A stretch of 64,000 nucleotides of DNA from Mucilaginibacter defluvii. GTDB taxonomy: Bacteria > Bacteroidota > Bacteroidia > Sphingobacteriales > Sphingobacteriaceae. Every line of letters begins with the position of its first letter. Position 1 is the first letter of the stretch. A program made the position numbers and the translations under genes. The stretch spans positions 1,205,193 through 1,269,192 of the forward strand of contig NZ_BAABJI010000001.1 of assembly GCF_039543225.1 (NCBI RefSeq), read 5' to 3'. This document shows positions 51,986 to 61,822 of the stretch, piece after piece. The notes under the pieces are model-generated. The model was not told the origin of the DNA and made no database searches. It saw nothing but the letters and a program-made list of their open reading frames with translations.

Positions 51986-52327
51986 TGCTTCGACAAGCTC
52001 AGCATGACAAATTCGTTCTTAAAGTAAGAGCGTTGGCCTGTCACCCTGAGCTTGTCGAAGGGTGCGAGCGGGTGGCCTAAATATTCGGCTAATGCTTCGA
52101 CAAGCTCAGCATGACAAAGTTTGATATATTGATAAAGGAAAGAAGGCCTGTCACCCTGAGCCTGTCGAAGGTGTGTGCGGTGGCCTAAAAATAGTGCTAA
52201 TGCTTCGAGAAGCTCAGCATGACAATCGTTAGTTTTTAAAAGCGTTGGCCTTGTCACCCTGAGCCTGTCGAAGGGTACGCGCGAAGGCCTGAACATGTGC
52301 GAGTGCTTCGACAAGCTCAGCATGACA
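51986..52327. repeat. Seven-unit alternating inverted repeat array (TTCGACAAGCTCAG type)
   Basis: Units of about 22-24 bp alternate in orientation: forward TGCTTCGACAAGCTCAGCAT-type copies start at 51986, 52093, 52201 and 52304; reverse-type TGTCACCCTGAGC-TGTCGAAG copies start at 52039, 52149 and 52252. Spacing is regular at 51-56 bp. This non-coding stretch (51978-52351) contains no gene. It is a REP-like family known to recur widely; hairpins can form between adjacent units. Confidence 0.85.
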
Positions 52328-52351
52328 AAAAAGTAGTAAGTTAGCCGCTGC

Positions 52352-54742
52352 ATGGCAACGCAGAAAATACTCAAATGGCTCAGCAAACCAAAACGCATTA
52401 TCGCGTTAGCAGTGTTGTTGGCCCTGCTTATTCTCTTCATATTCTGCCTGCCGAAGCCACTGTTTAAAAAGCCAACATCTTACGTAATTGACGACGATCA
52501 GGGTCAGCTTTTAGGCGCGTCCATAGCGGCCGACGGGCAGTGGCGATTCCCTTACAACGACCGTGTCCCCGAAAAATTCAAGCAGTGTATCATTACCTTT
52601 GAGGATAAGCGGTTTCGCTACCATCCCGGGTTTGATCCGCTGGCGTTTGGCAGGGCTATCAGCCGTAGCATCAAGGCAGGGCACGTAACCAGCGGGGGCA
52701 GTACGTTAAGTATGCAGGTTATCCGTATGGCTACCAATCACAGGCGTACGGTTTGGAACAAGCTCATCGAAATATTCATGGCTTTGCGGTTAGAGGCCGG
52801 TTACAGTAAGGACGAAATACTGGCTTTATACGCAAGTAACGCACCCTTCGGAAGTAATGTTATCGGGCTCGATGCCGCATCGTGGCGGTACTTTGGGCGT
52901 AGTCCGGATAAATTATCATGGGGAGAGATGGCTGCTATGGCCGTGTTGCCGAATGCGCCGTCGCTGGTACATCCCGGTAAGAACAGGACGGTGCTGTTAA
53001 ACAAGCGCAATCGCCTGCTGGATAAAATGGTTGCCGAGAAAGTGATAGACAGTACCACTGCCCGCCTGGCCAAGCTTGAGCTGGTGCCTGACAGGCCTGT
53101 AGCTTTGCCGCAAATGGCTCCACACCTGTTACAGGTATTCAAGGCTGAGCATAAAAAAATGCAGCAAACCACAGATACGCGTATAACCACCACTATCAAA
53201 GCCGATCTGCAACTTCAGGTAACCAATATCCTGGAGCGGCACCACCAAGTGCTGCGTGCTAATGATATCAACAACATTGCAGCTGTGGTGCTTGATGTAG
53301 AAACGGGCGCGGCATTGGCTTATGCAGGCAATATCTTCCATCCGGGAGAAAGCCAGTTGGAGAGTGATGTTAACGTGGTGAACGCGCCGCGTAGTCCGGG
53401 AAGCACGCTAAAGCCATTGCTTTACGCCGCCATGCTGAATGATGGATTTATTTTACCCAACAGCCTGATACCCGATGTGCCGACACAAATAGCCGGTTAC
53501 CATCCCGAAAATTTCGATCTGGGTTATGATGGAGCGGTTACGGCATCAAAGGCATTGTCGCGCTCGCTGAATGTGCCTGCGGTTAAAATGCTGCAGCAAT
53601 ATAAGTACGAGCGGTTTTATGATTTTTTGAAGCAAACCGGCATCACCACATTAACCAAACCTGCCGACCATTACGGCCTCGCCCTGATATTAGGTGGTGG
53701 CGAAAATACCCTGTGGGAACTTACCGGTAATTACGCCGCTATGGCGCGCGTTTTAAATCATTATAATAAAAACGGGGGCAAGTATAACCCCGCGGACTGG
53801 CATCATCCGGTTTACGCTTTGAGTGAGACAAAAAAGGCTGAACTTCAAAAAAATGGTTTGCTTGATGCCTGCTCTATCTACTACACCCTGCAAGCTATGG
53901 AAGAGGTGATGCGGCCGGGTGAGGAGCTGCTTTGGCAGCAATTCAGTTCATCGCAGCGTGTAGCCTGGAAAACGGGCACCAGCTTTGGCTTTCGCGATGG
54001 CTGGGCAATAGGCGTAACGCCTAAGTATGTGGTAGGCGTTTGGGTGGGTAATACCGATGGCGAGGGCAGGCCGGGCTTAACGGGCATCAGTACCGCTGCC
54101 CCGGTCTTGTTTGATATTTTCAGGCTGCTGCCTTCGGTGCGCGATTGGTTTGAGATGCCCGTGCGCGATATGGTAAAGATAAGCGTGTGCCCCGAGAGCG
54201 GTTACCGTGCCGGGCAATACTGCGACCATGCCACAGAACAGTGGGTACCCAAAGGCGGGTTAAAAACTAAGGCATGCCCCTGGCATCAGTTGGTCCATCT
54301 CTCTATGGATGGCAAATGGCAGGTAACTACCGATTGCGAATCTCCCGAACGCATCCTAAATAAGAGCTGGTTTGTGCTGCCGCCATCTATAGAGTATTAT
54401 TATAAATCAAAAAGCTATCAGTATCACGTATTGCCGCCTTTCAGAGCCGGGTGCACGCAAGAGAATGTGAATCCCATGGAGGTGATCTACCCTAAAAACG
54501 GCGCTAAAATTTATGTGCCGATAGAGGCTGACGGCTCGCGCGGGCGAATGATCTGCAACGCCGCGCATCGCGAAGCCGGGGTAAAAATATACTGGCACCT
54601 GGATGATAAGTACCAGGGCGAAAGCCACGACCTGCATCAGACGGCACTCAACCCATCGCCCGGAAAACATAAGCTAACCCTGGTTGATGCTTACGGCAAT
54701 ACCACCGTCATAAATTTTGAAGTGCTGGATAAGGATAAGTAA
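52352..54742 (+). CDS. pbpC: Penicillin-binding protein 1C
   Basis: A 796-residue bifunctional peptidoglycan synthase. One N-terminal membrane segment (about 17-36, RIIALAVLLALLILFIFCLP) anchors it. The glycosyltransferase domain (about 60-240) shows FEDKRFRYHPGFD and SGGSTLSMQVIRM. The transpeptidase domain has Ser351-x-x-Lys354 (STLK) and Lys540-Thr-Gly-Thr (KTGTS). A C-terminal BiPBP_C domain (about 690-790) marks the PBP1C type. It starts 24 bp after the repeat array. Confidence 0.95.
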   Translation: MATQKILKWLSKPKRIIALAVLLALLILFIFCLPKPLFKKPTSYVIDDDQGQLLGASIAADGQWRFPYNDRVPEKFKQCIITFEDKRFRYHPGFDPLAFGRAISRSIKAGHVTSGGSTLSMQVIRMATNHRRTVWNKLIEIFMALRLEAGYSKDEILALYASNAPFGSNVIGLDAASWRYFGRSPDKLSWGEMAAMAVLPNAPSLVHPGKNRTVLLNKRNRLLDKMVAEKVIDSTTARLAKLELVPDRPVALPQMAPHLLQVFKAEHKKMQQTTDTRITTTIKADLQLQVTNILERHHQVLRANDINNIAAVVLDVETGAALAYAGNIFHPGESQLESDVNVVNAPRSPGSTLKPLLYAAMLNDGFILPNSLIPDVPTQIAGYHPENFDLGYDGAVTASKALSRSLNVPAVKMLQQYKYERFYDFLKQTGITTLTKPADHYGLALILGGGENTLWELTGNYAAMARVLNHYNKNGGKYNPADWHHPVYALSETKKAELQKNGLLDACSIYYTLQAMEEVMRPGEELLWQQFSSSQRVAWKTGTSFGFRDGWAIGVTPKYVVGVWVGNTDGEGRPGLTGISTAAPVLFDIFRLLPSVRDWFEMPVRDMVKISVCPESGYRAGQYCDHATEQWVPKGGLKTKACPWHQLVHLSMDGKWQVTTDCESPERILNKSWFVLPPSIEYYYKSKSYQYHVLPPFRAGCTQENVNPMEVIYPKNGAKIYVPIEADGSRGRMICNAAHREAGVKIYWHLDDKYQGESHDLHQTALNPSPGKHKLTLVDAYGNTTVINFEVLDKDK

Positions 54743-54787
54743 AACCGTTGCGAATGCTTATCTTGCCTTTGAAAATACGACTAACCC

Positions 54788-55498
54788 ATGCTTGAGCAGT
54801 ACGATCTGTATAACATAATGGTGCTTGATATTGAAACTGTGCCCCAATACGCCAGCTTTGATGAAGTGCCTGCAAATATGCAAAAGCTATGGGATGCCAA
54901 AACGCAGTATCAACGTAAAGACGAAACCGCGGCTGCTTTTTACGAACGTGCCGGTATTTGGGCCGAGTTTGGCAAGATAGTTTGTATCTCGGTAGGTATT
55001 TTTACCGGCGGACAAAGGGTCGGCCTGCGCATTAAATCCTTTGCCGGGCACGATGAAAAGGAGTTGCTGTATGATTTTGCCCGCCTGCTCAACAGCCAGC
55101 CGCCTAACCAGGTATTATGCGCCCACAACGGCAAGGAATTTGATTTTCCGTACATCTGCCGCCGTATGCTGATCCACGGTATAAAGCATCCCTCACAACT
55201 GGAACTCTCAGGCAAAAAGCCATGGGAGATAAACCATATTGATACGATGGACCTTTGGAAGTTTGGTGATTACAAAAGCTATACCTCACTAAGCCTGCTA
55301 ACGGCTATTTTTGATATACCCACTCCAAAAGATGATATTGATGGTAGCCAGGTAGGCCATGTGTACTGGGTTGAAGATGAGTTGGAGCGTATTTGTACCT
55401 ATTGCCAAAAAGATGTGGTGGCTACCGCGCAACTGCTTAGGCGTTTTCGTGGCGAACCTTTAATTCCTGATGAAAATGTAACCATAGTAGGTGGCTGA
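54788..55498 (+). CDS. Predicted 3'-5' exonuclease (PolB-like RNase H fold)
   Basis: This 236-residue protein shows LDIETVPQ (metal Asp/Glu near 16-18), a LCAHNGKEFDFPYICRRML segment (about 115), and CQKDVVATAQLLRRF (late Asp). These are DEDD-type exonuclease motifs, with the PF10108-like arrangement. The substrate, DNA or RNA, is not clear. Its TGA overlaps the ATG of the ABC ATPase gene (ATGA at 55498). Confidence 0.85.
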   Translation: MLEQYDLYNIMVLDIETVPQYASFDEVPANMQKLWDAKTQYQRKDETAAAFYERAGIWAEFGKIVCISVGIFTGGQRVGLRIKSFAGHDEKELLYDFARLLNSQPPNQVLCAHNGKEFDFPYICRRMLIHGIKHPSQLELSGKKPWEINHIDTMDLWKFGDYKSYTSLSLLTAIFDIPTPKDDIDGSQVGHVYWVEDELERICTYCQKDVVATAQLLRRFRGEPLIPDENVTIVGG

Positions 55499-57189
55499 TG
55501 CTAAACGTTGAGGACTTACATATCAGTTTTAAAACAAAAGCCGGTTTTTTTGAAGCCGTTAAGGGGATCTCCTTCCGGATTGATAAAGGCGAAACACTGG
55601 GTATTGTAGGTGAATCCGGCTCCGGCAAATCCGTTACTTCATTGGCTATTATGCGCCTGCTGGACAGACAGGCAAAGGTGAACGGTAAGGTGTTTTTGAA
55701 TGGGCAGGATGTATTCGCGCTGAATGAGGATGAAATGCGCGAGGTGCGCGGCAACCGCATGGCCATGATATTCCAGGAACCCATGACTTCGCTTAACCCG
55801 GTGCTTACCTGTGGTTTCCAGGTAGCTGAAGCCATAACCACCCATCTTAAAAAAAGCAAAACTGAAGCCCGCGAAGCTGCCATCGCTTTGTTTAAGGAAG
55901 TGCAATTGCCACGGCCCGAAGCGATATTTGACAGCTACCCGCATCAGTTATCGGGCGGGCAAAAGCAGCGGGTGATGATCGCTATGGCTTTATCCTGTAA
56001 CCCGGAACTGCTGATAGCCGACGAGCCTACCACCGCGCTTGATGTAACCGTGCAAAAGAACATCATCGAGCTGCTGTTAAAGCTGAAAACCGAGCGGGGG
56101 ATGAGCCTGATCTTTATTTCGCATGATCTGGGTGTGATACGGCAGATAGCCGACCGTGTACTGGTAATGTACAAAGGTGAAGTGGTTGAGGAAGCAAACA
56201 TCGGCACGTTGTTTGAAAATCCGGCGAATGCTTACACTAAAGGCTTGCTGGCTTGCCGCCCCTCGCCACACAGGCTGCTGAAAAAACTACCCACGGTAGC
56301 CGATTTTTTAGATGCGGGCGAAGAACTTTGTGTTAACGAAATGTGCGGCCGCTATGCTTATGAGCCCGGCGAGTTGCAGGCACGGCGCCAACAGCTTTAC
56401 GCTAATGAGCCAATTCTTAAGGTTGATGGATTAAGCACCTGGTACCCGGTTAAAAAGGGGATGTTTGGCACAAGCCACGAGGTGATCAAAGCGGTGGACG
56501 ATGTGAGCTTTGACGTTTACCCCGGTGAAACATTAGGATTGGTGGGTGAGTCGGGCTGTGGGAAAACTACGCTTGGCCGCAGTATTTTAAAGCTGATAGC
56601 GCCAACACATGGCCATGTACATTTTGAGGGAGCCGATCTTTGCCAATTAAGCAGTGGCGAAATGCGCCGTGTGCGCCGCGATATCCAGATCATATTTCAG
56701 GACCCATACTCGTCACTTAACCCGCGTTTAACGGTAGGCCAGGCTTTGCTTGAGCCCTTGCAGGTACACCGTTTATATACCAATGACGCTACAAGGCGGC
56801 AAAAAATAAAGGAAGTGCTGGAGCGGGTAGGCCTGTTGCCAGAGCATGTTAACCGTTACCCGCACGAATTTTCGGGCGGGCAAAGGCAGCGCATAGTTAT
56901 CGCGAGGGCGTTGGTGTTGCAACCGAAATTTATAATTTGCGATGAATCCGTCTCCGCGCTGGATGTATCAGTGCAGGCCCAGGTACTTAATTTATTGCGG
57001 TATCTGCAGGAAGAGCTTAAGCTGAGCTATATCTTCATCTCGCATGACCTGGCGGTGATCAAACACATCTCCGATCGTATGATGGTCATGAATAAAGGCC
57101 GTATAGTTGAACAGGGTTTTCCGGAAGATATATATAGTAATCCCAAAGAAGAATATACACGTTTACTTATTTCTGCAATTCCAGATTAA
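55498..57189 (+). CDS. Dipeptide/oligopeptide ABC transporter, duplicated ATPase subunit
   Basis: The 563-residue protein fuses two nucleotide-binding domains. Domain 1 (about 1-260) has Walker A GESGSGKS, signature LSGGQKQRVMIAMAL and Walker B LLIADEPT; domain 2 (about 305-560) has GESGCGKTT, FSGGQRQRIVIARAL and ICDESVSALD. Domain 2 has Ser in place of the usual Pro after DE (DES), a minor variant. It is like the YejF/GsiA type, combining DppD and DppF. The permeases are not next to it. Confidence 0.94.
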   Translation: MLNVEDLHISFKTKAGFFEAVKGISFRIDKGETLGIVGESGSGKSVTSLAIMRLLDRQAKVNGKVFLNGQDVFALNEDEMREVRGNRMAMIFQEPMTSLNPVLTCGFQVAEAITTHLKKSKTEAREAAIALFKEVQLPRPEAIFDSYPHQLSGGQKQRVMIAMALSCNPELLIADEPTTALDVTVQKNIIELLLKLKTERGMSLIFISHDLGVIRQIADRVLVMYKGEVVEEANIGTLFENPANAYTKGLLACRPSPHRLLKKLPTVADFLDAGEELCVNEMCGRYAYEPGELQARRQQLYANEPILKVDGLSTWYPVKKGMFGTSHEVIKAVDDVSFDVYPGETLGLVGESGCGKTTLGRSILKLIAPTHGHVHFEGADLCQLSSGEMRRVRRDIQIIFQDPYSSLNPRLTVGQALLEPLQVHRLYTNDATRRQKIKEVLERVGLLPEHVNRYPHEFSGGQRQRIVIARALVLQPKFIICDESVSALDVSVQAQVLNLLRYLQEELKLSYIFISHDLAVIKHISDRMMVMNKGRIVEQGFPEDIYSNPKEEYTRLLISAIPD

Positions 57190-57296
57190 CAACTTAGCAA
57201 AACACTTTAACTATATTTGGGTGTTAAACATAAAAGGACTGTTTAATTAAACTGACCAATAACTGAACATTAATAAGATGTTCCGCAATCAGATTC

Positions 57297-59432
57297 ATGT
57301 CAAAAAAGAAAAGTACATCTACCATAAAACAAGTGCTCACACAAATGGTGCTGGGCGTATTTGAAGAGAACGGCAATACACCGTTAAACTATAAGCAGGT
57401 TGCTGCTAAACTGAATGTGCGCGATCCTGAATCGCGTGAGATTATCCTCGAAATACTCAAAGAGGAATCTAAAAAGGATACCATCAAACAAATATCCCCG
57501 GGTAAATTTCAAATTCTTGAACTCAAAACTTTTATTGAGGGTAAGGTTGATATGACTAACGATGGCTCGGCGTTCATTGTTACGGATGATCCTGATGAGA
57601 GCGATATTTTTGTTGCCCCTCGTAAGCTTCGCACCGCCCTTAATGGCGACCGTGTTAAAGTTTACGTGTATGCCAAAAGCAAGGGCCGCCGTAAAGAAGG
57701 TGAAGTAATAGAGATACTGGAGCGCCGCAAAATGGAGTTTACCGGCATCGTAAAACTATCTGAGCATTATGCCTTTTTTATGCCTGACGACCGCAAGATG
57801 CTGCAGGATATATTTATCCCTTTAGAGCATCTAAATGGGGCGCGTAACGGTGTAAAAGCGGTTGCTCAGATAACCGACTGGCCTGCCGGTGCAAAAAATC
57901 CGGTAGGGAAGATCAAACATATTTTAGGCAAACAGGGCGAGAACGACACGGAGATGAATGCCATCCTGGCCGAGTACGGCTTCCCGTTATCGTTTCCGGC
58001 AGAGGTGGAACACGAAGCGGAATCCATATCCGAAACAATTACTGATGAGGAAATAGCCAAACGCCGTGATTTCAGGGAGGTGCTTACCATCACTATTGAC
58101 CCTTATGATGCTAAGGATTTTGATGATGCCATCTCCTTTAAAAAGCTGGAGAACGGTAATTATGAAGTTGGTGTGCATATAGCCGACGTAGCCCATTACA
58201 TCGAGCCTGATTCTGCATTGGATAAGGAGGCTTTTGAGCGCGGTACCTCGGTTTATTTGGTTGACAGGGTGATACCCATGCTGCCTGAAAGATTATCGAA
58301 CGGGCTTTGCTCGCTTCGCCCTAATGAGGATAAATTGTGTTTCGCAGCGGTTTTTGAGCTGGATGAAAATGCTAATATTATTACCGAGTGGTTCGGCAAA
58401 ACGGTGATCCACTCTAACAGGCGCTTTACTTACGAGGAAGTACAGCAAATTATTGAAGATAAAGCAGGTGAGTTCAGCGAAGAAATATTAAAGCTCAACG
58501 AACTGGCTTACATACTGCGCGACCGCAAGTTTAAGGCCGGTGCCATCAGCTTTGAAACAACCGAAGTTAAATTTAAGCTGGATGAGCAGAGCAAACCCAT
58601 AGGCGTGTATGTAAAAGAGCGTAAAGACGCCCATAAGCTGATTGAGGATTTTATGCTGCTGGCTAACCGTAAGGTAGCTGAAGCTGTAAGTAAAAAAGGC
58701 AAGGGTAAACATAAGTACACCTTTGTATACCGCGTACACGATGCCCCTAAACCCGAAACACTGGCCAGTTTTGCACAGTTCGCATCGCGGTTTGGGTATA
58801 AAATAAACACCAAGAGCGATAAGGAAGTGGCCCGTTCACTAAACCATTTAATGGAAAGCGTTGAGGGTAAAAAGGAGCAGAACGTGCTTACCCACCTGGC
58901 TATCCGTTCAATGGCCAAGGCGATTTATACTACAAAAGGCACCAGCCATTACGGCTTGGCTTTCGATCATTATACACATTTTACCTCGCCGATACGGAGG
59001 TACCCGGATGTGATGGTGCACCGGTTATTGTTTCATTATTTAAACGGCGGCCAGTCGGCTAATGCTGAACATTACGAAAAGTTATGCGTGCACAGCTCCC
59101 AAATGGAGAAAAAGGCGGCCGATGCTGAACGTTCATCCGTAAAATATAAACAAGCTGAATACCTGGCCGATCAGGTGGGCAATACTTATAGTGGCATTAT
59201 ATCAGGCGTTACCGAGTGGGGTATGTATGTTGAGATCATTGAAAATAAATGCGAGGGCATGATTCGCCTGCGCGATATAAGCGATGATTTTTACACGCTT
59301 GATGAAAAAAACTACGCCATCATCGGTCAGCGTAAAAAGAAGGTTTACCAGCTTGGCGACGAGGTGCGGGTGAAGGTGAAGAACGTTGATTTGACAAAAA
59401 AGCAAATTGATTTTTCATTAGTGCAGGAGTAA
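57297..59432 (+). CDS. rnr: Ribonuclease R
   Basis: This 711-residue 3'-5' exoribonuclease has an N-terminal winged-helix region, cold-shock domains (about 70-230), the RNB catalytic domain with DPYDAKDFDDAISF (about 266-279, Mg-binding Asp residues), and a C-terminal S1 domain (GTYSGIISGVTEWGMYVEI, about 625-705). It degrades structured RNA and helps recycle rRNA and mRNA. Its length is typical of the Bacteroidota form, shorter than E. coli RNase R. No good promoter was identified in the 107-bp gap upstream. Confidence 0.96.
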   Translation: MSKKKSTSTIKQVLTQMVLGVFEENGNTPLNYKQVAAKLNVRDPESREIILEILKEESKKDTIKQISPGKFQILELKTFIEGKVDMTNDGSAFIVTDDPDESDIFVAPRKLRTALNGDRVKVYVYAKSKGRRKEGEVIEILERRKMEFTGIVKLSEHYAFFMPDDRKMLQDIFIPLEHLNGARNGVKAVAQITDWPAGAKNPVGKIKHILGKQGENDTEMNAILAEYGFPLSFPAEVEHEAESISETITDEEIAKRRDFREVLTITIDPYDAKDFDDAISFKKLENGNYEVGVHIADVAHYIEPDSALDKEAFERGTSVYLVDRVIPMLPERLSNGLCSLRPNEDKLCFAAVFELDENANIITEWFGKTVIHSNRRFTYEEVQQIIEDKAGEFSEEILKLNELAYILRDRKFKAGAISFETTEVKFKLDEQSKPIGVYVKERKDAHKLIEDFMLLANRKVAEAVSKKGKGKHKYTFVYRVHDAPKPETLASFAQFASRFGYKINTKSDKEVARSLNHLMESVEGKKEQNVLTHLAIRSMAKAIYTTKGTSHYGLAFDHYTHFTSPIRRYPDVMVHRLLFHYLNGGQSANAEHYEKLCVHSSQMEKKAADAERSSVKYKQAEYLADQVGNTYSGIISGVTEWGMYVEIIENKCEGMIRLRDISDDFYTLDEKNYAIIGQRKKKVYQLGDEVRVKVKNVDLTKKQIDFSLVQE

Positions 59433-59445
59433 TTATATTTGCCGG

Positions 59446-60420
59446 GTGAAGAAACTTGCCGAACTGCAGGATATTATATCCGAAGCGCTTAACCGCTATA
59501 CATTACCTGCGCAACCTGCCGAACTTTATGAGCCGATACGCTACATTCTCACGCTGGGAGGCAAGCGCCTGCGCCCGGCGCTGGTGCTGATGGCCTGCGA
59601 TATGTTTGGCGGCGATGTTGAGGCTGCCGTGCAACCGGCGCTGGCTATTGAGGTGTTCCATAATTTTACGCTGATGCATGATGATATTATGGATAATGCC
59701 CCTTTAAGGCGAGGCAAGGCCACCGTACACGAGAAATGGAACAGCAATATCGCCATCCTTTCCGGCGATGTGATGATGGTTGAGGCTAACAAGCTGATGA
59801 TGCAGGTTGATGATCGTGTGCTGCGCCCGGTGCTGGATATTTTTAACGAAACGGCCCAGGGCGTATGTGAAGGCCAGCAATATGATATGAACTTTGAGCA
59901 GCACAATACGGTTGCTGTTGATAAATATATCGACATGATCCGCCTGAAAACGGCGGTGTTGCTGGGCGGCGCTTTGCGTATTGGCGCGTTGATAGGCGGA
60001 GCAAGTATTGCTGATGCCGAAAATATTTACCACTTTGGCGTTAATCTGGGTATTGCCTTTCAGTTACAGGATGATATACTGGATGTTTACGGCGATCCGC
60101 TTAAATTTGGCAAGCAGGTAGGCGGTGATATCCTATCCAATAAAAAAACGTATTTGCTCATCAAGGCGCTTGAACTGGCTAAGGATGATGCCGCTATTGA
60201 CCTGCACAATTGGCTCGCCGCACGTACTTACAACCCCGCGGAAAAGGTAAGTGCTATCACCGCAATATACAATAGCTTACAGGTAAAGCAACAAGCCGAA
60301 GAAGCCATGAATAGCTATGCCGAAAAAGCCTATCAATACCTCACTGCCATCAGCGTAGCCGAAAACCAAAAGCAGTTTTTACATGAGTTTGCCGATGGGT
60401 TGATGGTAAGGGATTATTAG
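59446..60420 (+). CDS. Polyprenyl (all-trans) diphosphate synthase
   Basis: This 324-residue isoprenyl synthase has the first Asp-rich motif LMHDDIMDNAPLRRG (DDxxD, about 83-97) and the second LQDDILDVYGD (about 214-224). GGKRLRPALVLMA starts the conserved core. It elongates farnesyl or geranylgeranyl diphosphate to make the side chain of menaquinone. The start is GTG at 59446, just 5 bases after a perfect -7 TATATTTG (59434-59441), which implies a leaderless or nearly leaderless transcript. Confidence 0.94.
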   Translation: MKKLAELQDIISEALNRYTLPAQPAELYEPIRYILTLGGKRLRPALVLMACDMFGGDVEAAVQPALAIEVFHNFTLMHDDIMDNAPLRRGKATVHEKWNSNIAILSGDVMMVEANKLMMQVDDRVLRPVLDIFNETAQGVCEGQQYDMNFEQHNTVAVDKYIDMIRLKTAVLLGGALRIGALIGGASIADAENIYHFGVNLGIAFQLQDDILDVYGDPLKFGKQVGGDILSNKKTYLLIKALELAKDDAAIDLHNWLAARTYNPAEKVSAITAIYNSLQVKQQAEEAMNSYAEKAYQYLTAISVAENQKQFLHEFADGLMVRDY

Positions 60421-60437
60421 TAATTACATTTGTGGTT

Positions 60438-60770
60438 ATGAAAAAAACCTTATTCACAGCGCTATTATTAGGCATGGGGCTTTATGTTAATGCGCAAACA
60501 TTCAAGTCAGATTCATCTGCAACCCAAGCGGTAGTTGACGAAAAGCCTTTGAAAAAATATACTAATCAAAGCGTTGTATTTCAGTTTATTGTTGAGCGCG
60601 ATGGCAGCTTGAGTAATATCAGGATCATTAAGCATTTAACGCCCGAATTAGATTCAATTGCATTAAAACGGCTCAAATCGTCACCTAAATGGCAGCCTGC
60701 TACGTTAAACGGTAAGCCGATCAGAAAGAAATTTACCTTTCCGATGAAGTTTACAGGATATTACAACTAA
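60438..60770 (+). CDS. Small TonB C-terminal-domain protein
   Basis: This 110-residue protein (ATG 60438) has a signal peptide (LFTALLLGMGLYVNAQ) and a TonB-like C-terminal domain covering about residues 35-110 (NQSVVFQFIVERDGSLSNIR). It is too short to span the periplasm, so it is a TonB-like module of unknown role. A perfect -7 TACATTTG (60425-60432) ends 5 bases before this ATG. A GTG at 60432 is possible but lies in that element. A strong terminator follows. Confidence 0.8.
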   Translation: MKKTLFTALLLGMGLYVNAQTFKSDSSATQAVVDEKPLKKYTNQSVVFQFIVERDGSLSNIRIIKHLTPELDSIALKRLKSSPKWQPATLNGKPIRKKFTFPMKFTGYYN

Positions 60771-60771
60771 A

Positions 60772-60807
60772 ACATTAAAGGCCGATCTTATGATCGGCCT
60801 TTAATGT
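60772..60807. terminator. Intrinsic terminator between convergent genes
   Basis: A 16-bp perfect stem (60772-60787 pairs with 60792-60807; core AAGGCCGATC) with a TTAT loop is followed by Ts on the plus strand. It separates the TonB-like gene from the DnaQ-like exonuclease gene on the minus strand. Confidence 0.9.
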
Positions 60808-60808
60808 T

Positions 60809-61822
60809 TTATCCCTTTTTAAACTTATCAGCTAACAGCTTCAGCATGTCATCATTAACAGGTTTTGCCGGGGTATCATCCTTTTTTGGATAATTATTGT
60901 TCGGGCGGTTGTTTTGATATTGCTGCGGTTTTTGGTATTCCTTTTTTACAAAGTTTTGCTGTGCCGGTTGCTGCTGCGGTTTTGGCTGCTGCGGGCGGCT
61001 TTGTCTTTCAGCGGCCTTCTTAGCGCTCCAGCGTTTGTAAATTTCGTCCAGCTTACGTTTGGTGTACAGCGGGAAATCGCCCTGCATCATCCATGAGTAA
61101 TAGCTCGGCTCAGCATCAAACACATCCTCAACGCGCTTGCCTTTATGCTTGCCAAAGTTTATCAATTCCTCGCCATCCTCATTGTACACTAAACGGCCGG
61201 CAAAATCAACCGGTTTGCTCAGGTTAGTAAATTTGTGCAATGCCTCAACATCGCCCACAACCGGTATGCTGCGTACGCCTTTTTTATCTTCCCACTCCGT
61301 ACCGTGGTACCGGGCTACCTGGGCTAAAAGTACCTCCATGGTAGCACGGGTATCGGCCTCGGCGCTGTGGGCGTTAATGATATCCTTGCTGCAATAAAAC
61401 TGGTAGGCAGCTTTTAAAGTACGCTGTTCCATCTGGTGAAAAATGTTTTGCACATCTACAAAATGGCGGCTTTCCAGGCCAAACTCTACCTTGGCGCGCA
61501 AAAACTCCTCCATCAGCATGGGTATATCAAACTTGTTTGAGTTGTAGCCGGCCAGGTCGCTTTCGCCTATAAAATCGGCAATATCTTGCGCCAGCGCTTC
61601 AAAGGCGGGTTCGTTGGCTACGTGCTCATCATAAATACCATGTACTAACGATGATTCCAGCGGAATAGGCATGCCGGGGTTAACGCGCCATGTTTTAACT
61701 TCTTCGCTATCATCAGGATGCAGTTTTATAACGGCTATTTCCAGTATACGGTCCGTACCCAGGTTGGTGCCGGTAGTTTCCAGGTCGAAAAAGGCCAGCG
61801 GGCGTTTTAAAATCAATTTCAT
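60809..61822 (-). CDS. DnaQ-like 3'-5' exonuclease
   Basis: This 337-residue protein (ATG 61822, MKLILKRPLAFFDLETTG) has the DEDDh exonuclease motifs: FFDLETTGTNLG (about 11-22), GYNSNKFDIPMLMEEF (about 100) and AHSAEADTRATMEVL (about 160). The C-terminal part (about 215-337) is Gln/Pro/Asn-rich and disordered-looking after a DUF3820-like segment (FGKHKGKRVEDVF). It could act in DNA repair or proofreading. A TTG three codons upstream (61831) is less likely. Confidence 0.88.
   Translation of the reverse strand: MKLILKRPLAFFDLETTGTNLGTDRILEIAVIKLHPDDSEEVKTWRVNPGMPIPLESSLVHGIYDEHVANEPAFEALAQDIADFIGESDLAGYNSNKFDIPMLMEEFLRAKVEFGLESRHFVDVQNIFHQMEQRTLKAAYQFYCSKDIINAHSAEADTRATMEVLLAQVARYHGTEWEDKKGVRSIPVVGDVEALHKFTNLSKPVDFAGRLVYNEDGEELINFGKHKGKRVEDVFDAEPSYYSWMMQGDFPLYTKRKLDEIYKRWSAKKAAERQSRPQQPKPQQQPAQQNFVKKEYQKPQQYQNNRPNNNYPKKDDTPAKPVNDDMLKLLADKFKKG

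Noticed and set aside
51986..52327. CRISPR-like array
   Set aside because: Units alternate in orientation, spacers resemble each other in part, and no cas genes are near. It fits a REP-type array instead.
51970..52440. Minus-strand frame of 156 codons over the repeat array
   Set aside because: It reads MLSLSKH-type peptides repeatedly from the repeats and runs into pbpC; an artefact of repeat translation.
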